Shown: positions 33,351 to 42,252 of the stretch, one piece after another
How the letters are laid out: the number at the start of each line of letters is the position of its first letter
How positions within the stretch are numbered: position 1 is the first letter of the stretch
Origin: JOPF136 sp963773835
GTDB taxonomy: Bacteria > Acidobacteriota > Terriglobia > Acidiferrales > UBA7541
Length of the DNA: 64,000 nucleotides
Direction of reading: 5' to 3'
Assembly: GCA_963773835.1 (NCBI GenBank)
Contig: CAVZCQ010000004.1
Span: 1 to 64,000 of the forward strand
Translations under genes and position numbers: made by a program
The notes under the pieces: model-generated
The model's database searches: none
Told to the model about the DNA's origin: nothing
What the model saw: the letters and a program-made list of their open reading frames with translations, nothing else

Positions 33351-33662
33351 TCAGGCCTCCTTCTTGAGAGTTCGCATCTTCCGCGCGCCATCCCTCGCCT
33401 TCATCCCCCATCCCAGGGTATGAGCGAAGCCCAGCAGCGCATCTTCCAGCACCGACATTTTCAGCCGGTAGGTGATCGTCCTGCCGCTCTTTTCCGCCTC
33501 GATCAGGTCCGCGCCCGCCAGGACCGCAAAATGCGCGGACATGGTCGGCTTCGAGACTGGAAAGTGGTCGGCCAGCTCGCCCGCGGACATGGGCCGCTGG
33601 CGCAGCAGTTGCAGCACGCGGCGGCGGGTGGGGTCCGAGAGGGCTTTGAAGACGCTGTTCAC
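33351..33662 (-). CDS. ArsR-family repressor (SdpR-like)
   Basis: A 103-residue winged-helix regulator: FKALSDPTRRRVLQLLRQRP, MSAGELADHFPVSKPTMSAH (recognition helix), LIEAEKSGRTITYRL. There is no Cys pair for metal sensing, which fits the SdpR branch rather than arsenic sensors. The start is a GTG. It likely represses this operon and is controlled by the membrane partner encoded next. The upstream gene is divergent, so a shared operator should lie between them. Confidence 0.85.
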   Translation of the reverse strand: MNSVFKALSDPTRRRVLQLLRQRPMSAGELADHFPVSKPTMSAHFAVLAGADLIEAEKSGRTITYRLKMSVLEDALLGFAHTLGWGMKARDGARKMRTLKKEA

Positions 33663-33775
33663 GCATCTATATTTAGCTAATCATCGAACTATTGTCAAGC
33701 AGTTTCTTAGGCCTGCTCCGCGCGCTCGCCGGCGACACCCTCCGGATCGGCCCAGATGAATCTACAATCCATGGC

Positions 33776-34921
33776 GTGTCCGCCAGGCCAGCCACGCGCG
33801 TGAAATCCGGCTCCGGCAGCAGGGATTGGGGGACTCCGCCCTGGAAGATTGACTTCCGGCCCAGGAAGGGCCGCCTGCCGAGCGAAGTGGATTTTGCGAT
33901 TGTGGGCGGAGGGTTCACCGGCCTGGCCACGGCGGCCTGGCTGCGAAGCCTGGCGCCGGAGAAAAGCGTGGCGGTCTTTGAAGGCCGTGCGCTGGGAGCC
34001 GGCTCGAGCGGCCACACGGGCGGGATTGCGCTGGGAGAAACCGCTGCGGGCGATCTGCCGGGGCTCGGAGACGTGCTCGGTGGCCTTTCCTCCATTCTGC
34101 GCACGCTGCGAGTGGAGTGCGAACTGGCGCTGGGTGGCGCGTACGAGTTGTCGCATCGCACGGGGCTTCAGGATTCGCCCATTCGATGGTCGGACTCGGG
34201 CGAGTTGCGCGTGACGAATCGGCTCCCCGGCGGCACTGTGAATCCCGGCAAACTAGTGAGCGGCCTGGCGCGCGCAGCTGAAAGGCAGGGCGCGATGATT
34301 TTTGAGAACGCCCCAGTGGAGCAGGTGACTCGCCAGAATGGGCCGCTTCGCCTGAACCTGCGCGGGGGAGAGGTTCGGGCACAGGGCGCGCTAGTGGCCA
34401 CGAATGCGATGTCGCTGGAACTGAGCGGCCTCGCGGGCCGTGCCGATCCAAAATTCACCCTGGCCGTCGCAACCGAGCCCCTGTCGCACGAAAGACTTCG
34501 CGAGCTGGGGCTCGCCTCCCGCAGGCCGTTTTATACGGTGGATCTCCCGTACCTGTGGGGACGGCTGTTGCGGTCGAACGGCGTGATTTTTGGTAGCGGG
34601 CTGGTGCACCTGCACGATTGGAGGGAACTGCAAGAGCTTTCCATCAAGAAAGGTGTGCCTGCGGAGCTGTTGGCGCGGCTCGGCGAGAGGGTGCGGGCCC
34701 TGCATCCGGCACTGCGGGGAGTGAAGTTCACTCACCAATGGGGCGGACCCATGCTGATTGCAGAGGGCTGGACGCCGGTATTCGCCCGCCATGCGCGCTG
34801 GGAAAACTTGCTGGTGCTGGGCGCGTATTCCGGGCATGGAGTGGCGCTCTCCGTGTATCTGGGCTGCTGGGCAGCGGAGGCGCTTCTGGGCCGGCGAGAG
34901 ATACCGAACTGGGAAGGTTAA
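33776..34921 (+). CDS. FAD-dependent oxidoreductase (DAO family)
   Basis: About 381 residues. The Rossmann motif DFAIVGGGFTGLATAAWL is near the N-terminus, followed by VFEGRALGAGSSGHTGG, a binding motif of glycine/D-amino-acid oxidase-like enzymes, and FTHQWGGPMLIAEGWTPVF near the C-terminus. The start is uncertain: a GTG in front of SARPAT is chosen; upstream codons run into the divergent promoter region. It oxidises a primary or secondary amine of unknown identity. There is no obvious pathway partner nearby. Confidence 0.75.
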   Translation: MSARPATRVKSGSGSRDWGTPPWKIDFRPRKGRLPSEVDFAIVGGGFTGLATAAWLRSLAPEKSVAVFEGRALGAGSSGHTGGIALGETAAGDLPGLGDVLGGLSSILRTLRVECELALGGAYELSHRTGLQDSPIRWSDSGELRVTNRLPGGTVNPGKLVSGLARAAERQGAMIFENAPVEQVTRQNGPLRLNLRGGEVRAQGALVATNAMSLELSGLAGRADPKFTLAVATEPLSHERLRELGLASRRPFYTVDLPYLWGRLLRSNGVIFGSGLVHLHDWRELQELSIKKGVPAELLARLGERVRALHPALRGVKFTHQWGGPMLIAEGWTPVFARHARWENLLVLGAYSGHGVALSVYLGCWAAEALLGRREIPNWEG

Positions 34922-34986
34922 CGGTCCTTAGGGCGGGACCGAGGCCGCGTCGAGCAACCAGGGCCGGCGCCCGATGTCGGGAAACT

Positions 34987-35391
34987 CTAATCGCGTGACT
35001 TGCGATACCCGGGGAAAAGACGCCAGACCTCGCGGAGCAACTGCTCCGGCATCTGGCTCTTGTGCACGAAGGCGCTGGCCCCGTGCCCGATGCACTCCGC
35101 CCACAGCGTGGTTCCCGCGATCTCCGAAAACACGATGATGGGCAGCGCGGGATTGGCCCGGCGCAGCTCCCGAGTGACGTCGAGACCACTCATCCGGGGC
35201 ATGTGGATGTCCAGCAGGACCAGGTCCGGATGGAGCGCTCCGGCTTGCTGGAGCACATTGACGCCGTCGCTGGCCGTGCCCACGATTTCGAAGCCGCCTT
35301 CCATCTCGAGGAACGCGCAAATCGAATTCAGCGCCGTGGGGGAATCGTCGGCCACCAACACGCGAATCCGGTTGGGACTGGAGACCATCAT
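34987..35391 (-). CDS. Stand-alone receiver protein
   Basis: A 134-residue receiver: RVLVADDSPTAL, LVLLDIHMPRMSG (acceptor Asp), VFSE and VHKSQMPEQLL (conserved Lys). The output domain is missing, although the receiver is most like those of NarL-type regulators. Two adjacent ATGs follow a CGAGG site; the first is used. It is on the same strand and about 117 bases downstream of the NarL-type regulator, so both may be targets of the same kinase. Confidence 0.75.
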   Translation of the reverse strand: MMVSSPNRIRVLVADDSPTALNSICAFLEMEGGFEIVGTASDGVNVLQQAGALHPDLVLLDIHMPRMSGLDVTRELRRANPALPIIVFSEIAGTTLWAECIGHGASAFVHKSQMPEQLLREVWRLFPGYRKSRD

Positions 35392-35507
35392 GCACCTCGG
35401 ACGAGTTGTCATCGTGCCAATCCGGGGCTCAGTGTGGCCGCAATCGCGCCCAAAAGACATTCAGTGGAATGCCTACGGGTTTTCCGGTATGACGCAACAG
35501 AACGCGG

Positions 35508-36161
35508 CTAGCCCTCGATCATGCGGTTGCGCACCGCGTAGTGGACCAGCTCGACGACGGAGTGCAGATCGAGTTTCAGCATGATGTTCGAGCGATGAGT
35601 CTCCGCAGTGCGCACGCTGATGCCCAGCACTCCGGCGACCTCCTTGTTGCTTTTTCCCTCCGCCAGGAGCTGCACGATCTCGCGCTCCCGCGGGGTCAGC
35701 CGGCCGCGGGAACGCCGCGGCGAGACGGCCGGGTCCGCTCCCATGCGCCGGAACGCGGCAATTCCCGCGGCCACGCGCGATGAAAAATATGGCTTGTGGC
35801 GCCGCAGGGCCTCCAGCGCGGCCAGCAGGTTGCGGTCCGCGTCGTCCTTGAGGATGTAGCCGCGGCAGCCCGCCTCGATCAGCTGCTGCACCATCTGCTC
35901 GGCGTCGTGCATCGTGAGGATCAGGACTTCCGTCTCCGGCGAAACCCGGCGGATTTGCCGTGTGGCCTCCACCCCGTTGAGCACCGGCATGCTCACGTCG
36001 AGCACGGCAATGTCGGGCTTCAGTTTTCCAGCCTTCTCCACGGCCTCGCGCCCGTTTTCGGCTTCGGCGCACACCTGCCAGTTGTGCCGCGACTCGATGA
36101 GAGTTCGCAGCCCGGCGCGCACGATGGGGTGGTCATCCGCCACGAGGACGCGCAGCAGCAT
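35508..36161 (-). CDS. NarL/FixJ-type response regulator with LuxR DNA-binding domain
   Basis: A 217-residue transcription factor: receiver (VLVADDHPIVRAGL, IAVLDVSMPVLNG with Asp55, ILKDDAD) and a C-terminal LuxR helix-turn-helix (LTPREREIVQLLAEGKSNKE, ISVRTAETHRSNIMLKL). The start lies 29 bases inside the end of the kinase gene, so the pair is translationally coupled and almost surely a cognate two-component system. Confidence 0.93.
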   Translation of the reverse strand: MLLRVLVADDHPIVRAGLRTLIESRHNWQVCAEAENGREAVEKAGKLKPDIAVLDVSMPVLNGVEATRQIRRVSPETEVLILTMHDAEQMVQQLIEAGCRGYILKDDADRNLLAALEALRRHKPYFSSRVAAGIAAFRRMGADPAVSPRRSRGRLTPREREIVQLLAEGKSNKEVAGVLGISVRTAETHRSNIMLKLDLHSVVELVHYAVRNRMIEG

Positions 36162-39100
36162 CGAGCACCTCCGCTTTTACTGGAAGCGTGGCCCGTACGG
36201 TCGTGCCGGACTTGCCGGACTCGATTTCCAGGGTGCCGCCCAATTGCGCCATGCGCTCGCGCATTCCCGCGATGCCGACGCCGAAGCGTGCGCCCGGTTG
36301 GTTCAGTTTTTTGCCTTTGGGCTCGGGGATGCCCTGCCCATGATCGCTCACTTCCAGCGTGATGCGGCCCGGGTTTCCGTCCAGCTGAATGCGCGCGTTG
36401 GGGCTGCCGGAATGCCGCTGGATATTCGCCAGGCTTTCCTGCACGATGCGGAACAGCGCCGTCTCCGTCTCCTGGGGCAACCGGCCAAATGACGGCGAAA
36501 CGCCCACCTGCACCTGAATGCCGCTGCGCTCGCTGAATCCGTGCGCGTATTCCTTCACGGCGGAGGCCAGGCCCAATTCATCGAGCAGGGGAGGATGCAG
36601 GAGATAGGAGAGGGTGCGGATCTGGCGCGACATCTCCTGGAGCATCATGCGGGCTTCGCTCAGGGCCCGTTTGTTGCGTTCGTCCAACACCGCGGATGAC
36701 TGCGTAATCTGGGCGAGGCTCAGGTTCACGGCCAGGACGTTCTGGGCCAGGCTGTCGTGCAGGTCGCGGCCCAGCCGGCGGCGTTCCTCGTCCTGGAGCC
36801 GGAGCAGCCGTCCGGAAAGCTGGCGGAGCGCTTCTCCCGCTTTCTTCTGCTCGGTGATGTCCGCGAACGAGGCGAGCGCGCCGGCAATCGTTCCGTCCTC
36901 GGCGAAGAGCGGAATCACGTTCCCGAAAATCCACAGAGTTTCCTCTGCCCCGGGCAGTAGCCACCCGAGCACGATATCGCGAACCGGCTGTCCTGTTTCC
37001 AGCACCAGGTTTATGGGCCGCATGGAGTCGGTCACTTCGGTGCCGTCTTCCCGGATCATCCTCAGGTTGAGTTCTGTGCTTTTCCTGTTCAAGACGTCGC
37101 CGGGCTGCATGTGCGTCATCTCCAGGGCGGCGCGGTTGGCGAATTGCATCCGCCCATCGGCCCCGTAAAGAACCACGCCCACTTCCACGTTTTCGACCAG
37201 GGTGCGAAAACGCTCTTCGCTGAAGCGCAGGGCCTCCTGGGCTTCTTTCCAGTCCGTGATGTCGTCGCTCACGGCCAGCATGCAGGCCGCCCCGTTGAGC
37301 TCGATTACGTCAGCGGAGATCAGAAACGTGCGCAGCCGGCCGGCCTTCGTCCGGAGCTGCAATTCCATCTGGTGCACGCCGCCGTGTTCGAGAAGGCGGC
37401 GCTTGAGCGCCTCGCGCCCCGCGGGATCGGGCCATACGCCGAGTTCCCGGGTGGTCTTTCCAATCACCTCCTCGCGGCGCCAGCCGAACAGCCTCGAATA
37501 GCCTTCGTTGACTTCGAGGTAGCGGCCTTCTTCGAGCGTGCTGATGGTCACCGCATCCGGCGAAGAATGGAACGCCTTGGTGAACATCTCCTGAGATACG
37601 CGCTTTTCTTCCTCGGCGCGCTTCCAGTCGGAGATGTTGGTGAGCGAGGAGATGACTCGCACCAACTGGCCATCCGGGGAAATCTCGGGCACAGCGTCCG
37701 ACAGAGTCCACACCACGCGATCGGGATTTCGAAGGGGCCATCCCATCACCTGATTGCGGACCGGCAGGCGCGTGGCGATGGCGCGCTGCACCGGCCGCAT
37801 TTCCTCCGGAAACGGCGTTCCGTCCTCGCGAATGGCCGGCAGGATTTCCTGGCCGGTCTTCCCCAGGATCTCGCTTTTCGGACTCCCAAACATTTCTAGA
37901 AGCTCCTCATTGACGAATTGCAGGCGTCCATCCGGCCCCCAACTGGAAACGCCCACGCGCAGGGTTTCGACCAGCGACCGGAAACGCTCCTCGCTGGCGC
38001 GAAGCGCGGCTTCGGCCTTTTTACTCTCGGTGACGTCGGTGACGACGATCAGGGAATAACGGCGGCCGTCGAGATCGATCAGGGAGCCGGAAAGGCGGCC
38101 ATCGCGAATCCCACCGTCCTTCCGGCGAAAAGGCAACTCCTCGTCGCGGACTTCTCCCACTTCGCGGAAACGGGCCCTCAACGCGAGCATGCGCTCCTTG
38201 TCCACCCACAAGCCGAGTTCTTCAGGGACTTTTCCGACGACTTCTTCTCGAGACAAGCCGGTGAGCCGAACGAAACTCTCGTTGACTTCCTGGATGGTGC
38301 CCTCCGGGACCGTCGCGATGCTGATGGCATCGGGGCTCGAACGGAAAGCCGCGGAGAACATCTGCGCGGAAAGGCCCGCGGCGTGTTCGGCGTGGCGGAG
38401 GTCCTCGGCGATGCGCCGTTGCCGTTGCGTGGTGAGCAGAAGTCGCGCGGCAGAACACGCAAATGCGGCGGCGATGGCCAGCGCCGCGATGGTGATTTGC
38501 TCGCGGGCGATCCCGCTGCCCATAAAGATCACCAGGAGCGGAATTCCCACCGGAAACGCCTGGGAGACCACCCAGCCGGATTGGTCGGAAGTCTGCGGCT
38601 CGAGCTGGGATTCCGCCGGAGCGGACCAGAAGGCGGCCTGTATCGCAACCAGCAGGAACGGCAAAGCCCACGCGGCATCGGCCCAGTCGGCAGCGCGCGA
38701 GGTCTCTCCGAACTGGGAGATGACGATGGCCTCGACCATTCCGAGTGCCAGGAAGAAGCCGGCTACTCTGGCGAAAAGCGTGCGTGCCGCAGAACGCGGC
38801 AGCGTTACGCTTCGCAGGAGAAATGCCGCGGCCAGCAGGGCGTCGCGCACCACCACCGCAGTCATCAGCCGGCTGAACATTTCCGTCCCCTGCGCTGTCC
38901 ACAGCGAGGGAACGTAGAAGAAATAAAGGTAGGCGGTAACGAACACGATTCCGATTTGCGCGAAGTCAAGAATGCGCTCCCAGCGGGCCAGGCCGCTTTT
39001 TTCCAGCCGCCAGGGAAGCAGCATCATGGCCGCCGGCGCCACCCACACGAACAGCAGCACGTCGGAAGGCCAGGGGGTGGAACGCGGCGCGCGCAGCACC

Positions 39101-39372
39101 ACTCCGTAGTAGAAAACCAGCAGTTGCCCGCCGGTGGCCAGCGCGAGAGCCACGGCGAGGAGTGCCCATAACTGCCGAAAGTATGAGGAGCAACGCCGCG
39201 ACACTTCAAGACAGCAGAAAGTTGCCCAAACGAGAATTGCCGCCTGCACCAGTTCCGACCAGAAATGGCTTTCAGCAGGCGAAGAAACGGTCATCACAAC
39301 GAGGAACAACAGGGCCGCCAAAAGTGCGGCCACCGCTAGGGCGATTCGCGAGAACGTGCTGGAGGGGAGCAC
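36133..39372 (-). CDS. Membrane sensor kinase of the NarX/DesK class with four PAS domains
   Basis: A 1079-residue kinase. The N-terminal 350 residues hold about nine hydrophobic helices, a MASE-like membrane sensor. Then follow four PAS domains (FRSSPDAISIATVPEG; FRSLVETLRVGVSSWG; FHSSPDAVTISTLEEG; FRTLVENVEVGVVLYG), HisKA_3 with RRLGRDLHDSLAQNV and a HATPase domain with DHGQGI and GVGIAGMRERM. A GTG with AGGGGG in front is chosen; the frame is open about 350 bases further upstream, including an ATG that overlaps the stop of the Cys-rich protein gene (ATGA), so a longer start of 39 extra residues is possible. The input signal is unknown. Confidence 0.87.
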   Translation of the reverse strand: MLPSSTFSRIALAVAALLAALLFLVVMTVSSPAESHFWSELVQAAILVWATFCCLEVSRRCSSYFRQLWALLAVALALATGGQLLVFYYGVVLRAPRSTPWPSDVLLFVWVAPAAMMLLPWRLEKSGLARWERILDFAQIGIVFVTAYLYFFYVPSLWTAQGTEMFSRLMTAVVVRDALLAAAFLLRSVTLPRSAARTLFARVAGFFLALGMVEAIVISQFGETSRAADWADAAWALPFLLVAIQAAFWSAPAESQLEPQTSDQSGWVVSQAFPVGIPLLVIFMGSGIAREQITIAALAIAAAFACSAARLLLTTQRQRRIAEDLRHAEHAAGLSAQMFSAAFRSSPDAISIATVPEGTIQEVNESFVRLTGLSREEVVGKVPEELGLWVDKERMLALRARFREVGEVRDEELPFRRKDGGIRDGRLSGSLIDLDGRRYSLIVVTDVTESKKAEAALRASEERFRSLVETLRVGVSSWGPDGRLQFVNEELLEMFGSPKSEILGKTGQEILPAIREDGTPFPEEMRPVQRAIATRLPVRNQVMGWPLRNPDRVVWTLSDAVPEISPDGQLVRVISSLTNISDWKRAEEEKRVSQEMFTKAFHSSPDAVTISTLEEGRYLEVNEGYSRLFGWRREEVIGKTTRELGVWPDPAGREALKRRLLEHGGVHQMELQLRTKAGRLRTFLISADVIELNGAACMLAVSDDITDWKEAQEALRFSEERFRTLVENVEVGVVLYGADGRMQFANRAALEMTHMQPGDVLNRKSTELNLRMIREDGTEVTDSMRPINLVLETGQPVRDIVLGWLLPGAEETLWIFGNVIPLFAEDGTIAGALASFADITEQKKAGEALRQLSGRLLRLQDEERRRLGRDLHDSLAQNVLAVNLSLAQITQSSAVLDERNKRALSEARMMLQEMSRQIRTLSYLLHPPLLDELGLASAVKEYAHGFSERSGIQVQVGVSPSFGRLPQETETALFRIVQESLANIQRHSGSPNARIQLDGNPGRITLEVSDHGQGIPEPKGKKLNQPGARFGVGIAGMRERMAQLGGTLEIESGKSGTTVRATLPVKAEVLDAAARPRGG

Positions 39373-39485
39373 AGTTCCCCCTAGGTAATGCGGGTAGTCT
39401 AGGCCCGCAGGCCTCACAGGACAATAGCCGGGACCAGGGGGATTTGGCGGTGCGTGCCGCGGCTCGCGCTGTTGGGGGAGTGGGG

Positions 39486-39950
39486 TCATGGTTCGATTAC
39501 CCTCAGGGAGTCTATAGGCGGCGTATCGCTTGTGGGTGGCCGGTATGCGTGGTTCTTCGTGTAGTCGGGTCTGGGCACGTTGGAAACGAACTGATACTCG
39601 ATGCGCTCGGGCTCCGGAGGCCGCTCCTGACGCTCGATGTGCGGAAGCGTCTGGATGACAAGCTGGCAGAGATAGCCGGCCACGGCGGCGTGGCGAGCGG
39701 GAATGCGGCCCGTGAGGAAGCATAGGAGGAGCTTGCCCGCAGCGCGGTTGAGGGACCGGGCGTCGGCGAAATCGATCTCAGAGCCCAGCACTTCCAGAGC
39801 GAGCGCCTGGGGATCTTCCAGAACGCCCTCCGAGCTAAAGCGCGCGTGGTGCGGGCAGTAGGCTGGATGTCTGGGCTTACGCGGGAGTCGGCAACGACGG
39901 CCCGCAGGATCGCGATAGGTGCAGCGGTCAGATGGAGTGTTTGATGGCAT
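39486..39950 (-). CDS. Short Cys/His-rich conserved protein
   Basis: A 154-residue soluble protein with an N-terminal CTYRDPAGRRCR ... YCPHHA arrangement (C-x7-C, then C-x2-H), likely one small zinc site, followed by a helical part and a Pro-rich tail. Similar Cys-rich short proteins occur in multiple copies in Acidobacteriota; no function is known to me. It precedes the kinase gene on the same strand and may be its operon partner. Confidence 0.6.
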   Translation of the reverse strand: MPSNTPSDRCTYRDPAGRRCRLPRKPRHPAYCPHHARFSSEGVLEDPQALALEVLGSEIDFADARSLNRAAGKLLLCFLTGRIPARHAAVAGYLCQLVIQTLPHIERQERPPEPERIEYQFVSNVPRPDYTKNHAYRPPTSDTPPIDSLRVIEP

Positions 39951-40624
39951 GTCGGTTGACCTCGTAAGTAGTTGGAATCATGTGGCTTGGAAACTGGGGT
40001 ACCCCTCCCCCGGGGAATGCGGAAACCCTTGAGGGGAAAGGGGTTGCGCGAAATTGAGTGTGTAAGTTGTTGAAAACACAGGTTGACAGTTCACAGTTTA
40101 CAGTCAAGAGCAAGCGACGGAGTTTCTCGCAGAGGCGCAGAGTGGCAAAGGTTTGCAAAGAGGAGGGACAACAAGCGGACATGGACGGGGGCAGGGGCAT
40201 AGCGGAATTCCTGATGAGGATTGATTCCGACCCGTAGGGAAGCTCCACGTGGCGACTGTTGTTGCGTCGTTGGCGGAGGGGGGATTAGTGGGGTGGGAAA
40301 AGCAACGAGACACCTAAGGGCCGGGATGTGGTTGCGATAGTCTGGCGCGAGCCTCCTATAGTAATGTTCGGCTTATATACCATAGTCGAAAGCGAACAGC
40401 AAGCGAAATATGGGGGAATTCGGTGGCTGCTACTTGGTGACCGGTGACAGGGCAGGGGGTCTGCGCTCGCGTCCTTCGCTCAGGGAGGCGTGAGGGGCTG
40501 TCTGGAGTGCCCCGTGCCGCCGTGCGTGCCGGGCTAGGGTAAAAGCGTCGCGTTGCTGGCATCAGGCCTGGCCAATTTGATGACCCTCGTGGTGGAATAT
40601 GGGGGCGAGGTAGGAGACTTCAAC
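39951..40624. other. Intergenic border of the low-GC islet
   Basis: No gene is supported. It holds short imperfect tandem words (ACAGTTCACAGTTTACAGT around 40090) and becomes A/T-richer towards the HEPN genes. It marks the left border of the segment with unlike composition. Confidence 0.45.
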
Positions 40625-41326
40625 ATGGACAAGGATGAGGTCGTCGTGGAATTCAGGCGCGCGTTGTGCGACATGTATGGCTATGATCTGAACCTTAAGT
40701 TCGTCGGAACCGCTAAGTCTCGTCAGACGGCAGACGAGAGCAAGACGTATTTAGGGCCTCGCGATTTCCTGAATTATGCTATCCAGGATTCTCTGGCGCT
40801 TGAAGACGAGAGGAATCGAATTAACTGCCTGGGAAATTGCAAAAGAGCGATCGATTCCCAGGTGAATCGCATAATCGGATCAGTCGGGTTTTTCCCGCTT
40901 GCCAGGAAGCAGCGCTGGAGCATTCCAAGGAAGCTCGATTTTTTGGCCGAAAGTGGATTTGTTGCTCCGAGAATTCTCCGTCGTCTTAACCAGTTGAGGA
41001 ACAACTTGGAGCACGAGTTTGATCCGCCCTCGAGGGAGCAGGTTGAGGATGCTTTGGACATCGCGACTCTCTTCATTTCCTACGCGGAGCTAATTCGGAC
41101 GCCAGCGCTGAACTGGACCCTCTCTGGCAAGCTGAGCGTCCGCTATGACTATGACGATATGTCGTTCCGCTTCTTCGAAACGGATCCGTCAGATTTTCTG
41201 GAAGGTGAGATCGCGCCTCTGCTTTCGTTAGCGTATGGTGAGGATGGATTTCAAGAACTTTATGATTTTCTGGTGAGGGTCGTTCCATTAATGGAGGCAA
41301 GACATAGGTTGGGCGAGGACATATAA
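40625..41326 (+). CDS. HEPN-motif protein 1, hypothetical
   Basis: A 233-residue protein. Residues 120-130 contain LNQLRNNLEHEF, an R-N-x3-H motif (Arg125, His130) inside a predicted helix, the active-site pattern of HEPN ribonucleases. The rest shows no family I recognise. The ATG is chosen because AGGAG stands about nine bases upstream; the longer open frame has no such site. Two sampled 60-base rows of this gene hold 27 and 28 G/C, well below the surrounding genes, which points to horizontal transfer. Its neighbours carry the same motif. Confidence 0.65.
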   Translation: MDKDEVVVEFRRALCDMYGYDLNLKFVGTAKSRQTADESKTYLGPRDFLNYAIQDSLALEDERNRINCLGNCKRAIDSQVNRIIGSVGFFPLARKQRWSIPRKLDFLAESGFVAPRILRRLNQLRNNLEHEFDPPSREQVEDALDIATLFISYAELIRTPALNWTLSGKLSVRYDYDDMSFRFFETDPSDFLEGEIAPLLSLAYGEDGFQELYDFLVRVVPLMEARHRLGEDI

Positions 41327-41460
41327 CAAGCGGCTGCGGCAAACGCCCACTGGCGGGGGAGTCGAGCGCTAGGGACCGTCGGTCTCGCGTTCGTCTGAGG
41401 CAGACTGGTGTCACAATTCATTTCTATCCATCAAAACTACTGTTGGATCTCTCAAAACAA

Positions 41461-42204
41461 ATGAGCGCGAACTACAGGCTAGTGGCAACCGAGGTCGGCG
41501 ACTTGGTGAAGTGGGACAGCTCGGTCAACGAAATCGGTCGGGCGGCCACAGCGATTCTCCGTATTTCGAGGGACTCGTTTCCAAACCAGTCAATCACTTC
41601 GGCGCGCGCCCAACTTGTTTATGACTGGGTCCTCTCATTGGCACGAGCCGAGATGGTGGCCGAGGAACGTGACCGACGTCTTGTGCAGTTCTGCCGAGCG
41701 ATAATAAGGAGCGATCAGGCCAACGCTCTGGAGGAAATACTCCGCGAGGCCGGTGTGGGGGCGGGCGCAGTTGACCGTGTCCGGCGTGCATCCTTTGAGG
41801 CTCGTCACTTCCACCCAGAGGTCGTGCGCCACTCCCAGCGCTTGTTCCTTCAGGGCAACTACTTTCATTCGGTCTTCGAATCAGCGAAGGCCTACAACAA
41901 GCTTGTCCGGGAAAAGGCACAGAGCGACAAGGACGGCGAAACCCTAATGTTAGAGGTTTGGGGCTACGAAAGGGGCGTTCTCAAGGTGACTCGTTGTGAG
42001 ACCGAAACCGACCGAAATGTTCAAGATGGCATCAAGTTTCTTTCGGCCGGCCTTATGAGGGCCATCCGAAATCCGATCGCACACGAGCCAGCCCTTGATT
42101 GGCCAATTACTGAAGAAGATTGCTTGGATATCTTGAGCTTCTTGTCGTTTCTCTTCAGGAAATTTGACGACGCGACGTTTGTTCCAAAGAAGGGCACGGC
42201 CTAG
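41461..42204 (+). CDS. TIGR02391-like protein with HEPN motif
   Basis: A 247-residue protein whose C-terminal half matches the TIGR02391 (Ymh/Abi-related) pattern: HFHPEVVRHSQRLFLQGNYF, then AYNKLVREKAQ, NVQDGIKFLSAGLMRAIRNP and the terminal AHEP. The R-N-x3-H motif is Arg203-His208. Such proteins are found near restriction and abortive-infection genes. The ATG after the short TTG-started extension is used; neither start has a clear ribosome site. The 134-base gap after the first HEPN gene and the same strand suggest co-transcription. Confidence 0.7.
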   Translation: MSANYRLVATEVGDLVKWDSSVNEIGRAATAILRISRDSFPNQSITSARAQLVYDWVLSLARAEMVAEERDRRLVQFCRAIIRSDQANALEEILREAGVGAGAVDRVRRASFEARHFHPEVVRHSQRLFLQGNYFHSVFESAKAYNKLVREKAQSDKDGETLMLEVWGYERGVLKVTRCETETDRNVQDGIKFLSAGLMRAIRNPIAHEPALDWPITEEDCLDILSFLSFLFRKFDDATFVPKKGTA

Positions 42205-42252
42205 CGTGTATTCAGCGGTTTGCGGGTGGTGGCTCACAGGCTCCCAGGGTAG

